Source: Gemmatimonadales bacterium (GTDB taxonomy: Bacteria > Gemmatimonadota > Gemmatimonadetes > Gemmatimonadales > GWC2-71-9). Taken from it: DNA of 57,399 nucleotides. Positions 50,379 through 57,399 of this stretch are shown here, one piece after another. The notes under the pieces were generated by a model. It did no database searches, was not told the origin of the DNA, and worked only from the letters and a program-made list of their open reading frames with translations. Location: the NCBI GenBank assembly GCA_025934955.1, contig JAICWE010000016.1, forward strand, positions 1-57,399, written 5' to 3'. The position numbers and the translations under genes were made by a program. The first letter of the stretch is position 1. Each line of letters opens with the position of its first letter.

Positions 50379-51917
50379 CTAGTTTCTCCCCGCCAGCGCC
50401 GGCCACACCCGCTGCAGCGCACGATACGGTCTCCGCGCCACCGCGATCGGCACGACCTGCTCGCTTGCCAGCGCGAGCGGCGTCACCACAGTCCGCGCGA
50501 GCCGCGCGTCGCGGTACAGCGCGGCCACGTCGGCCGCGCCGAGGCCGACGGTGATCGCGACGGCGCCGGGCCGCGGCCCGGCGCCGTAGAACCAGTAGGA
50601 GCCGATGGCACAGCGCGCCTTCGGCAGTCCGTAGCGCGGCCCGTAGAAGTCGAGCGCGCCGGCCTCGCCGTAGTTGCCCGCGAGGAGCACGACCCGCGCG
50701 CGATCCGCGGGCGAGAGCGAGCGATACACCTGGGCCGTCTGCCGCGCCATCTCGTCCCATCCCAGCATGTCGGCATAGTCCTGCGGCAGCGGCATCACCG
50801 CGCCGGCGATGGATGACGTCGCTTGGCCGGCGCCGAGCAACGCGACGTAGCGCGCCATCGGCGCGGGCGGCAGCAGCGGCAGGCCCATCGGCAGCGCTAT
50901 GACCGCGAAGACGATTGCCGCGGCCGCGGCGACGCGCCGCCGCGCGGGATTCAATCGGCCGGGCACCTCGATCCACGCTGCGCCGACCCCGCCCAGCACC
51001 GGATAGATCGGCCCCACGTAGTACCCCTTCGCGTGGAGCAGCAGCAGCACGATGAACGGCACGCCGCACGCGATCGCGAGCGCGCGGGCGTGCCGCCAGC
51101 CCCACACCATGCCGGCCACCGCGAGCGCCGCGATCGGGCCGTAGGAGAGCTGCTCGCCCAGGTAGCCGCGGGTGGACACGAGCACGAGCTGGCGCGACCG
51201 GAGATCCGCCATCTGCGCCACAACCGGCCAGCCCAGCCGGATCTGGCCGACGATCGTTGGCGCGCCCAGCGCGAGCGCGAGCAGCAGCGCGACCCACGGC
51301 CACGGCGTCGCGAACGAGCGGCGCAGCGGGGTCGCCACCAGCGCAATCGTCACCCCGAGTCCGATGAACAGGATGCTGAACTTGGTGAGCAGCCCCAGCC
51401 CCATCGCGGCGCCGAGGAGGAGCCACAGGCGCGGGGCAGCTGTCGGCCTGGGGGCGAGCGAGAGCCGAAGCAGCGCGTACAGGGCGAGCGACCACCAGAG
51501 CTGATCCAGCACCACGGGCTGGAACATGGCCCCGGGCCGCAGGTGCAGCGGTGTCGTCGCGGCCACGAGCGCGACGATGATCTGCGCCGATCGCCCGCCG
51601 CCTGCCGCGCGGGCGCTCGCCGCGGCGACGACGATGATGGCCGCGTGCGCCAGCGCCGGTGCGAGGCGGATGGCCCAGAGCCCGTCACCAAGGAGCGCCC
51701 GCTCGCCCCGGGCGAGTACCGCGATCAGCGGCGGGAAGTCCATCGCGAACAACCGCAGGTGCTGGCCCATCGCGAGGTAGAGCAGTTCGTCGCTGTTGAG
51801 CCCGTAGGCCGACACGAGATTGGTCGCCACGTGCGCGCCCACCACGACCAGCGCGATGACGGCGAGGGGCAGCGTCGCGCTCGGCGTCATCGGCGTATCG
51901 GTCGAGCCAGCGGTCAC
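50379..51917 (-). CDS. GT39-family membrane glycosyltransferase-like protein
   Basis: 512 residues, about 11 spans. N-terminal acidic site YGLNSDELLYLAMGQHLRLF with the Asp-Glu of GT-C enzymes, FPPLIAVLARGE, RLWLLLGAAMGLGLLTKFSI and LHAKGYYVGPIYPVLGG (catalytic-site loop), then a C-terminal soluble domain. PMT_2/ArnT-like glycosyl transfer from a polyprenyl sugar to protein or lipid is expected. GTG start at 51917; an ATG nine codons downstream is possible. It is convergent with the DksA-like gene. Confidence 0.75.
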   Translation of the reverse strand: MTAGSTDTPMTPSATLPLAVIALVVVGAHVATNLVSAYGLNSDELLYLAMGQHLRLFAMDFPPLIAVLARGERALLGDGLWAIRLAPALAHAAIIVVAAASARAAGGGRSAQIIVALVAATTPLHLRPGAMFQPVVLDQLWWSLALYALLRLSLAPRPTAAPRLWLLLGAAMGLGLLTKFSILFIGLGVTIALVATPLRRSFATPWPWVALLLALALGAPTIVGQIRLGWPVVAQMADLRSRQLVLVSTRGYLGEQLSYGPIAALAVAGMVWGWRHARALAIACGVPFIVLLLLHAKGYYVGPIYPVLGGVGAAWIEVPGRLNPARRRVAAAAAIVFAVIALPMGLPLLPPAPMARYVALLGAGQATSSIAGAVMPLPQDYADMLGWDEMARQTAQVYRSLSPADRARVVLLAGNYGEAGALDFYGPRYGLPKARCAIGSYWFYGAGPRPGAVAITVGLGAADVAALYRDARLARTVVTPLALASEQVVPIAVARRPYRALQRVWPALAGRN

Positions 51918-52208
51918 TGCGCGGTCCCGGTCAGGTCGTTGTGACGGCGATCACGCCGCACGCGCGGCGATCCGGTACTCAGGGCCCCGAAGCCTTATCG
52001 GGGCCGGACAGATCCGCGGTGATCTACGCACCAACCACAGCGGACGATGGCGGCTGGGCACGGCCGGCGGTGCCGAATGGTGCCGCGAGTCACGGTATCC
52101 GGCGCCCTGCGCGCGTATGCTCGCGCAAGACCCGAGCACACCGACGTCGACGGCAGCGAGCTGGCGGGCGCAAACGCCCGCGGCGGGCCGTCAGAAGGGA
52201 GCGACACG

Positions 52209-52622
52209 ATGGCGAAGCAGAACGACGACAGGCGGAAGGACGACTCAGGACGGCCCGGAGGCGGAGCCGGCCGGAAGGATGAAGTCGGGGGATCGGGCGT
52301 GTACCCGATGTCCGGGCACAACGCGCCGAAGGACGCGGAGATCCGCAACCCCGCTTCGTGGGGCCAGGGTGAGCGCGGCGCCGCGGGCTATGAAGACTCC
52401 GGCGGCTCGGAGCTGACGATGCGCGACGGGCAGCTTCTCGGCGGCCTCACCAGCGGCCCCGACGGGCGACCGGAGATGGACATTCACGGTGACCGGAGGC
52501 GCTCGCAGCAGGCGGTAGAGACGGAGCGCCGCAGGCAGCAGGGCTCGTTCGGTCCCGGCGCCGGCGGCGAACGGATGAGCGGCCGCGGCGGTCCCGGCTC
52601 GCCACCCACGCCGCCGAGTTGA
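52209..52622 (+). CDS. Disordered, Gly/Arg/Asp-rich hypothetical protein
   Basis: 137 residues with almost no hydrophobic stretch: MAKQNDDRRKDDSGRPGGGA, GSGVYPMSGHNAPKDAEIRN, PASWGQGERGAAGYEDSGGS, SELTMRDGQLLGGLTSGPDG. The YPMSGHNAP...PASWGQGERG segment resembles a short conserved block found in many small soil-bacterial proteins. No fold or function recognised; it could be a stress or desiccation-type protein. A GGAG site precedes the ATG. The gap 51918-52208 upstream holds no other gene that I can see. Confidence 0.6.
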   Translation: MAKQNDDRRKDDSGRPGGGAGRKDEVGGSGVYPMSGHNAPKDAEIRNPASWGQGERGAAGYEDSGGSELTMRDGQLLGGLTSGPDGRPEMDIHGDRRRSQQAVETERRRQQGSFGPGAGGERMSGRGGPGSPPTPPS

Positions 52623-52773
52623 GCAGGCACACAGGAAAAGCCCGCTGCATCGTCCGCGGGTGCGGGATCTGGCAGTTACCTTGAGCGTCACTGGCTCCGT
52701 CATGTCCTGGTGAGCGAGTCGGATGCGTCTCACGCGATCGGTTTGAGTGCTGCTCCTGGCCGCGCCGGGTCCC

Positions 52774-53508
52774 ATGATCGATCTCACGCCCGCGACGCTG
52801 GCCGCGATTGGGCCGGTGGCCTTCGTGGCCGCCGCGCTCGCGGCCGTCACCGGCTTTGGCGGTGCGGCTGTGCTGCTGCCGGCGCTCGTCGCCGCGTTCG
52901 GCGTGCGCGCGGCGATCCCGATCCTGACCGTCGCCCAGCTCATCGGCAACGGGAGCCGCGTCTGGTTCAATCGGCGCGAGCTCGACCTCCAGGTGGTCGG
53001 GTGGTTCGCACTGGGCGGCGTGCCGCTGGCACTCGCCGGCGGTCTGCTCTTCGCGGCGGCGCCGCTCAAGCCTCTTACCCGGCTCCTCGGCCTCTTTCTC
53101 CTCTCCATCGTCGCCTGGCGCCGCCTGCAGCCGGGGCCGCCGCGGCGCCCGCCGCTGGGCAGCTTCGCGGTGGTCGGCGCGATCGCGAGCTTCCTCTCGG
53201 CGCTGCTCGGGAGCGTCGGCCCGCTGATGGCGCCCTTCTTCCTCGCCTATGGGCTCGTGAAGGGGGCCTACATCGGCACCGAGGCGCTCGCGACGGTGGT
53301 CATGCACGTCACGAAGCTCATCGCCTACCGGCAGGCGACGGTGCTCGGAACGGATGTGCTCCTGGCCGGGCTCGCCCTCGGGCCACTCATGATCGCTGGC
53401 TCGTGGACGGGCAAGCGCATCGTGGACCGGCTTCCCGAGCGGGTCTTCGTTGCGCTCGTCGAGCTCACGCTCGTCGGGGCGGGGCTGCTGTTCCTGATTC
53501 GCGGCTGA
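52774..53508 (+). CDS. TauE/SafE-family membrane exporter
   Basis: 244 residues, about eight spans. AFVAAALAAVTGFGGAAVLL and GASFLSALLGSVGPLMAPFF-type AIASFLSALLGSVGPLMAPF are the two half-repeats of the TauE/SafE fold with the conserved GxGG and GSVGP. Transport of sulfite, sulfonate or other oxyanions is the family role. ATG 52774 chosen; a GTG at 52747 is in frame. Followed on the opposite strand by DUF5916 and ChrB genes. Confidence 0.82.
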   Translation: MIDLTPATLAAIGPVAFVAAALAAVTGFGGAAVLLPALVAAFGVRAAIPILTVAQLIGNGSRVWFNRRELDLQVVGWFALGGVPLALAGGLLFAAAPLKPLTRLLGLFLLSIVAWRRLQPGPPRRPPLGSFAVVGAIASFLSALLGSVGPLMAPFFLAYGLVKGAYIGTEALATVVMHVTKLIAYRQATVLGTDVLLAGLALGPLMIAGSWTGKRIVDRLPERVFVALVELTLVGAGLLFLIRG

Positions 53509-53531
53509 AGCGTGCGCCGGGCGACCCCGGC

Positions 53532-55829
53532 TCAGGGCGCGAGGCGGTGCACTGCCTTCACCACGAGGCCACCGCTCAGAGGTCTGTCGAGTCCGCGCAC
53601 CGCCGGGAAGCGGTGCGGCGCTGCGAGGTCGGTGCTGTAGCCCGACGTCCAGACGACGTAAATGTCGTCCCCGATCGTCGGGATCCAGTGGAAGCGCAGG
53701 TTCGCGTCCACCCTCTGATCGTCGTTGTTGTATTGCACGAAGGCGAGGAAGTCGGTGCGCGTGTTCAGCGCGTACTCCACTCGGGTCGAGAGTTGAAGCG
53801 CGTTGAAGCGTCCGACCGGCAGGTGCACCGCACTTCGGGCGAGCGTCACGCCGGCGACGAGCCGCCCGCCCGGACGCCAGGTCGTCCCGAGCTGTACCTC
53901 CGTGTTCGTCCCGCCGTAGAAGTTGCCGAAGCTCAGGAGGGACGAGGCACTGAGCGGCCGCCCCGGCGAGGTCTCGTACTGTAGCTCGCCTCGCGTCCAC
54001 CAGTAGCGGCCCGCCGGCACGGTAACACCGTGGAAGATCGCGAACGGCTCTCTCGGCGCGTCGAGGAGGCGCTGGACATTCACCTCGAAAACGCTGCCGT
54101 CCTCGAACACGCCGCCGAGAGGCCGCCACTCGAATTCGGCGGTCTGCCAGTCGGGAGCATGAAGGAGAGAGCCCGAGACGTCGGCGATGATGTCCCAGCT
54201 TGGGATCGGCACCTTGAGGTCGAGCTGGCGGATGCCGAGCACGTGCGGCCGGGGCATGAAGTCGATGTGCCCCGTCGTTGCCCAGATCCCGGTGCGCCGC
54301 ACGAAGCCGAGCGTCGGGCTGAAGCCGCTCGAGATGCGGTAGAGCGAGACGAAGTTGTCGAACAGGTCGTTCGGGTAGTCGGTGCCGAAGCGCCACGCAG
54401 TGGGCGTGCCGGCGACGCCCGGCACGCGCGTGCCCGCGAGCCAGAGCGAGGGCTCGATGTTGCGCCCGCCCCAGACGAGCGGCAGGTCGATGTCCACACC
54501 ACCGGCCCGCTCGGCGCCGGCCGCGACGCCGGGCCCCGACCGCTGGAGGTACATCGCGCCGACGTAGCTGCGGGCGAAGAGGTCGTGCTTCATCCGCAGG
54601 ACGAGCGTGTTTGCCTCGTCCCCGCGGCCGGTGCGCGTATCGAGCGCGCCCACCGCCCAGGGACCGAGCTTGCCGTAGAGGCGGCCGCCGGCCAGGATCG
54701 GCACCGGCGTGCCGTCCGCGAGCCCGATGCGCCGGGTGTAGAAGAGTTGCGCCTGCTCGGGGGTGCCAAACTGGAAGAGGCCGGCGGACTCGAGGAAGAA
54801 CTCGCGTTTTTCGGGAAAGAAGAGCGGAAAGCGCGTGAGGTTGATGATCTGCTCGTCGGCCTCGACCTGGGCGAAATCGGTGTTGAGGGTAAGGTCGGCC
54901 GTGAGCGTGGGACTCACCGCCAGCTTCGCGTCGAGGCCAGCCTTCGCCGAGAGATCGGCGGGCGCCGTGACCGTGCCGTCCACGTCCCGCTCGGCGAGGG
55001 AGGCGCGGCCCAGCACGTACGGACGCAGCTCGAGGTCGCGTCCGCGCCGGAGCGGGTCGAAGCCCGCGAGCGTGCCCTCTTGCAGGAGCTGGATCAGACC
55101 CTCGGTCCGGCCCCACGAGCGCCAGAGCGTCTCTTCGTTCTTCCGCCGGATGAAGCGCTGGACGTTGAAGCCGAACGCAGTCTCGCCGGCGTGGTAGCGC
55201 AGCGTGCGGAGCGGAATGCGAAACTCGGCTGTCCACCCCGCCGAGTCGCGCGTCGTCGCGACGTCCCAGATCCCGTTCCAGTTCTCGTCCGGGTCCTCGA
55301 AGCCGACGAGCTGCGCGTCCCAGCGCGCCCCCTTGGGGTTGGTGCGGAAGAGAAAGGCGCCGCGGCGGTCGCGGAAGCTGTCGATGAGGAGGGTGACGTT
55401 GTCGTCGACGGTCAGATCGGCGTCGCGGCGGAGCTGGGTCGCGCGCATCGCCTGCGGGCTCGTGTCGTAGGCGCGGACCGCAATGTACAGGGCGTCGGAG
55501 CCGGCGAGGACGCGCACCGTCGTGCGCTCGGTTGCCGGGGCGCCCTCGCGCGGCTCGCGCTGACGGAAGTCGGTGATGGAATCGGTGGCGGCCCAGGCGG
55601 GCTCATCAAGACGCCCGTCCAGCCGGATGCCGTCCGCTGCCACGTGGCCGATCCGCAGCGTCTCCGCGCGCCCCGTCATGAGTGCGGGATGTGCAGTCGC
55701 CGCGCTCGAATCAGACGAGGGCGCCCCCGCGACGGGCGAGGTGACGACCTGCGCCGTCGCCAGACCCGGTCGGGCGAGGAGGGCGCCGGCCACCAGGAGT
55801 CCGGCCCTGATCCCGCCCGCGGCTCTCAT
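53532..55829 (-). CDS. DUF5916 outer-membrane protein with CBM9-like domain
   Basis: 765 residues. Signal peptide with ARPGLATAQVV, then a CBM9-like beta-domain (IRLDGRLDEPAWAATDSITD, FRQREPREGAPATERTTVRV, NDWNGIWDVA-like ENWNGIWDVATTRDSAGW, FRIPLRTLRY). From residue ~290 it is a C-terminal beta barrel (FFPEKREFFLESAGLFQFG, the DUF5916 signature, and TRRIGLADGTPVPILAGGRL). Outer-membrane location and ligand handling are expected; substrate unknown. Lies 28 nt after the ChrB-C gene on the same strand. Confidence 0.85.
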   Translation of the reverse strand: MRAAGGIRAGLLVAGALLARPGLATAQVVTSPVAGAPSSDSSAATAHPALMTGRAETLRIGHVAADGIRLDGRLDEPAWAATDSITDFRQREPREGAPATERTTVRVLAGSDALYIAVRAYDTSPQAMRATQLRRDADLTVDDNVTLLIDSFRDRRGAFLFRTNPKGARWDAQLVGFEDPDENWNGIWDVATTRDSAGWTAEFRIPLRTLRYHAGETAFGFNVQRFIRRKNEETLWRSWGRTEGLIQLLQEGTLAGFDPLRRGRDLELRPYVLGRASLAERDVDGTVTAPADLSAKAGLDAKLAVSPTLTADLTLNTDFAQVEADEQIINLTRFPLFFPEKREFFLESAGLFQFGTPEQAQLFYTRRIGLADGTPVPILAGGRLYGKLGPWAVGALDTRTGRGDEANTLVLRMKHDLFARSYVGAMYLQRSGPGVAAGAERAGGVDIDLPLVWGGRNIEPSLWLAGTRVPGVAGTPTAWRFGTDYPNDLFDNFVSLYRISSGFSPTLGFVRRTGIWATTGHIDFMPRPHVLGIRQLDLKVPIPSWDIIADVSGSLLHAPDWQTAEFEWRPLGGVFEDGSVFEVNVQRLLDAPREPFAIFHGVTVPAGRYWWTRGELQYETSPGRPLSASSLLSFGNFYGGTNTEVQLGTTWRPGGRLVAGVTLARSAVHLPVGRFNALQLSTRVEYALNTRTDFLAFVQYNNDDQRVDANLRFHWIPTIGDDIYVVWTSGYSTDLAAPHRFPAVRGLDRPLSGGLVVKAVHRLAP

Positions 55830-55856
55830 CCAGCATGGACGTTCGGTTGGCGTCGC

Positions 55857-56276
55857 TCAGCCCACCGTGCGCCGGGCCCAGGCGTAGAGCCCGTCGTACA
55901 CGCGGTCGGTGAGCACCAACAGTTCGTGGTCGTCGCGAATGGTGAGGCCGAGGCCCCGCACAATGGCGTCGAGCCCCGGCCCCTCCGGTGTGCGGAATTG
56001 CTCGTCGTCGAGGTCGGCGTCGTGGACCATCGCGGCGATCTCGTGCAGTGCGGGGTCGGTGAGCTCGTATTTCTTGAGGATCATCTCGAACGAGCAGCGG
56101 CCCTCATGGTGCCCGAACTCGACGCCGCGCATGTCGAACGGCGTGCCTCCGAGCGCGGCGGCGGATGCGGGGTCGGGCGCGAACGCGAACACCGCGTCCG
56201 GGTCAATGAAGCGGCGGATGAGCCAGGCGCACGCGGTGCGATCGATGTGCGGATGCGGTCTAGTGACCCACAGCAT
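55857..56276 (-). CDS. ChrB C-terminal domain protein (split ChrB)
   Basis: 139 residues: HIDRTACAWLIRRFIDPDAV is the ChrB-C hallmark, followed by FDMRGVEFGHHEGRCSFEMI, LKKYELTDPALHEIAAMVHD, ADLDDEQFRTPEGPGLDAIV. ChrB is the chromate-responsive regulator, normally a single ~300-residue protein; here its two halves are separate overlapping genes. ATG at 56276 lies inside the upstream gene (17 nt overlap). The metal- or chromate-binding His/Cys (HHEGRC) are kept. Confidence 0.82.
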   Translation of the reverse strand: MLWVTRPHPHIDRTACAWLIRRFIDPDAVFAFAPDPASAAALGGTPFDMRGVEFGHHEGRCSFEMILKKYELTDPALHEIAAMVHDADLDDEQFRTPEGPGLDAIVRGLGLTIRDDHELLVLTDRVYDGLYAWARRTVG

Positions 56277-56811
56277 CGGCAGCTCCCTCCGAGTTGCGGC
56301 GCGCCGCGCCCGCCGCGCGCCGGAGGAGTGCGTCGCCTGCGGCCCGGATCGCCGCCTCCGTCGCGGCGCGCGCCGGGGCGCGAAAGTAGTCGCGCCGCCG
56401 CTCGAATCTGAGTGCCCGCTCGAGGCCCGCGAGCTGGCGGCGCGCCTGCTGGATCGCGGTGGCCCGGAGCCGCCGCCGCCGCGCCAGGCGGCCAAGGCCT
56501 TCGGCGGACTCGCCGATCGCGGCGTAACGCGCGTCCGCCTCGTCTCGGAATGTCGCGATGATTGCCGCGTCCTGCGCGGGCGCGAAGCTCTGCAGCTCGA
56601 AGGTGAGCGCCGTGCCGCCCAGCTCCTCGATCTCCTCGGCGAGCCACTCGAAGGCCTCCCGCGTCCTGGCATCGGCCGGCAAGAGCCAGAGCGTGTCGTG
56701 CAGCAGCACGGCGCCGGCTCGCTTGAGCCGCCGCCAGACCGCGAGGCGGAGCCGGCTGGGATCGCTCGGCAGGCGGTAGGAGAGGGCGACCCAAGGGTGC
56801 ACGACGGCCAC
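56260..56811 (-). CDS. ChrB N-terminal domain protein (split ChrB)
   Basis: 183 residues: WVALSYRLPSDPSRLRLAVW, RRLKRAGAVLLHDTLWLLPA, DARTREAFEWLAEEIEELGG. This is the ChrB N-terminal winged-helix-like half; it stops with TAG at 56260. Its C-terminal region is helical and Arg/Ala-rich (GLERALRFERRRDYFRAPAR). GTG start with no good ribosome site. It probably works with the C-terminal-domain protein encoded by the overlapping gene. Confidence 0.82.
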   Translation of the reverse strand: MAVVHPWVALSYRLPSDPSRLRLAVWRRLKRAGAVLLHDTLWLLPADARTREAFEWLAEEIEELGGTALTFELQSFAPAQDAAIIATFRDEADARYAAIGESAEGLGRLARRRRLRATAIQQARRQLAGLERALRFERRRDYFRAPARAATEAAIRAAGDALLRRAAGAARRNSEGAADAVGH

Positions 56812-56823
56812 AGGAGGGCTGAG

Positions 56824-57399
56824 TTACGGCCGTGCCGGCGATCGGGTCACCGCCGGTGTCGTCGCCATGATGCGGAGGACCGCGCGGCCGCCCACGTCCT
56901 GGAGCGGGAAATAGACCCGATGCGTCACCGGCGCAATGGAGACGGAGTGTGCGTGCGGCATCCGGAGCGAGGCCATCCGGACGAGCGAATCGCCGCGCTC
57001 ATCGAAGACGGTGACTGGACCGGCCTCCGCCGCGACATAGAGCCGATGCCAGGCAGGGTCGAAGGCGAGCACATCCGGATCATCGCCCACCGGGTGCCGG
57101 CCAAGTACCCGCATCGTCCGGAGGTCGACCACCGAGAGCGTCGCGTTGCCCTCGCTCGCGACGACAAGGAGTCGGCGCGCCGCATCGACCGAGAGCCCGT
57201 GCGGATGGTGCGCGCCGGTGATGGGGAAGCGGCCCACCACCCGCTCGTCGGTGGGGTCGATGGCGACGACCTCGTTCCGCGTCTGCACGGCCACGAGCAC
57301 GCAGCCGGAGCCGGGATCGTAGATCGTGTTGCCGGCCTCGCCGCCCAGCGGGATCGTACCGGTGGCGCGGTCCCGGACCGCGTCGATCACCAGCTCGCC
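56824..57399 (-). CDS. YVTN-type beta-propeller protein (5' part cut by window edge)
   Basis: At least 190 residues visible. Repeats of about 40 residues of the YVTN/YncE type: GNTIYDPGSGCVLVAVQTRN, HPHGLSVDAARRLLVVASEG, DPDVLAFDPAWHRLYVAAEA, HAHSVSIAPVTHRVYFPLQD. The start lies outside the window. It may be a periplasmic or cytoplasmic scaffold; such propellers adjoin chromate and metal-resistance genes in other bacteria. It ends 12 nt before the ChrB-N gene, on the same strand. Confidence 0.8.
   Translation of the reverse strand, partial: GELVIDAVRDRATGTIPLGGEAGNTIYDPGSGCVLVAVQTRNEVVAIDPTDERVVGRFPITGAHHPHGLSVDAARRLLVVASEGNATLSVVDLRTMRVLGRHPVGDDPDVLAFDPAWHRLYVAAEAGPVTVFDERGDSLVRMASLRMPHAHSVSIAPVTHRVYFPLQDVGGRAVLRIMATTPAVTRSPARP

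Noticed and set aside
52447-55236. A 929-residue minus-strand frame over the DUF5916 gene
   Set aside because: Same strand but a different frame from the DUF5916 gene; low-complexity Arg/Ala text without signal peptide or barrel motifs.

Overview
This is a very GC-rich (roughly 70 %) bacterial chromosome segment. It has close gene packing, many GTG starts and frequent 1-17 nt gene overlaps (GTGA/ATGA). The gene content suits a Gemmatimonadota-type soil or sediment organism: a large Ser/Thr kinase with an N-terminal zinc ribbon and C-terminal TPR-like repeats, a DUF5916 outer-membrane protein, many TonB-era lipoproteins, a PEP-CTERM protein and a MoxR/DUF58/DUF4129/DUF4350 cluster. That taxonomic call is an inference from gene families, not a search. 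I saw no insertion sequence, prophage or CRISPR array.

Layout. 1-5.8 kb (minus): the 5' part of an L-threonine dehydrogenase, a GT-C membrane glycosyltransferase and an orphan formate dehydrogenase alpha subunit. A 36-residue lysine-rich peptide and a hairpin terminator follow. 5.8-13.3 kb: housekeeping genes, namely a methyltransferase-like protein, an alpha/beta hydrolase, an RlmI-like rRNA methyltransferase, aroH and thiE with interlocked start codons, and the rho-ruvX-mltG operon with a good promoter and a long structured leader. 13.3-21.2 kb: a small protein pair (one an isolated HisKA-like helix hairpin), an RDD-SpoIIM fusion, then a membrane protein-DUF4129-DUF4350-MoxR-DUF58 operon and a small iron-permease-family protein. 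21.2-27.3 kb: signalling genes (REC-HD-GYP, multi-PAS hybrid kinase, single-domain REC) around a 4-TM protein/PEP-CTERM pair that ends in a textbook terminator.

27.4-34.9 kb is the most interesting part. After surface lipoproteins and a GH79-like glycosidase comes a six-gene, same-strand cluster: a MerR-type regulator fused to an ScdA_N/DUF542 domain, a polytopic NnrS-/oxidase-like membrane protein, a DUF1858-DUF2249-DUF2249 protein, a single DUF2249 protein, a DUF59 (MIP18/PaaD-like) protein and a DinB-fold protein. A perfect 9-bp dyad sits in a 20-bp promoter spacer directly upstream, which is the classic MerR architecture. I infer a nitric-oxide or Fe-S-damage response operon run by an unusual composite sensor.

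35-44.9 kb: DUF1097, a ClbS/DinB-like protein, alkylation repair (Ada-AlkA fusion plus Ogt), tRNA-Arg(CCG) overlapped by the stop codon of a phosphodiesterase-family gene, a His-rich lipoprotein, a VTT-like membrane protein, a cytidylate-kinase-like protein and the large Ser/Thr kinase. 44.9-52.6 kb: amino-acid permease and VOC dioxygenase, a SufR-like Fe-S-type regulator divergent from a di-CXXCH lipoprotein, Dps, a degenerate DksA-like protein, a second GT-C glycosyltransferase and a disordered protein. 52.7-57.4 kb: a TauE/SafE exporter, DUF5916, a ChrB split into two overlapping genes, and a partial YVTN-type propeller. This last group resembles a chromate/oxyanion resistance locus that continues beyond the window.

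Redox and nitrosative or oxidative stress recur as a theme (Fe-S regulators, Dps, FDH, chromate, alkylation repair), but any cross-regulation between these blocks is inference.
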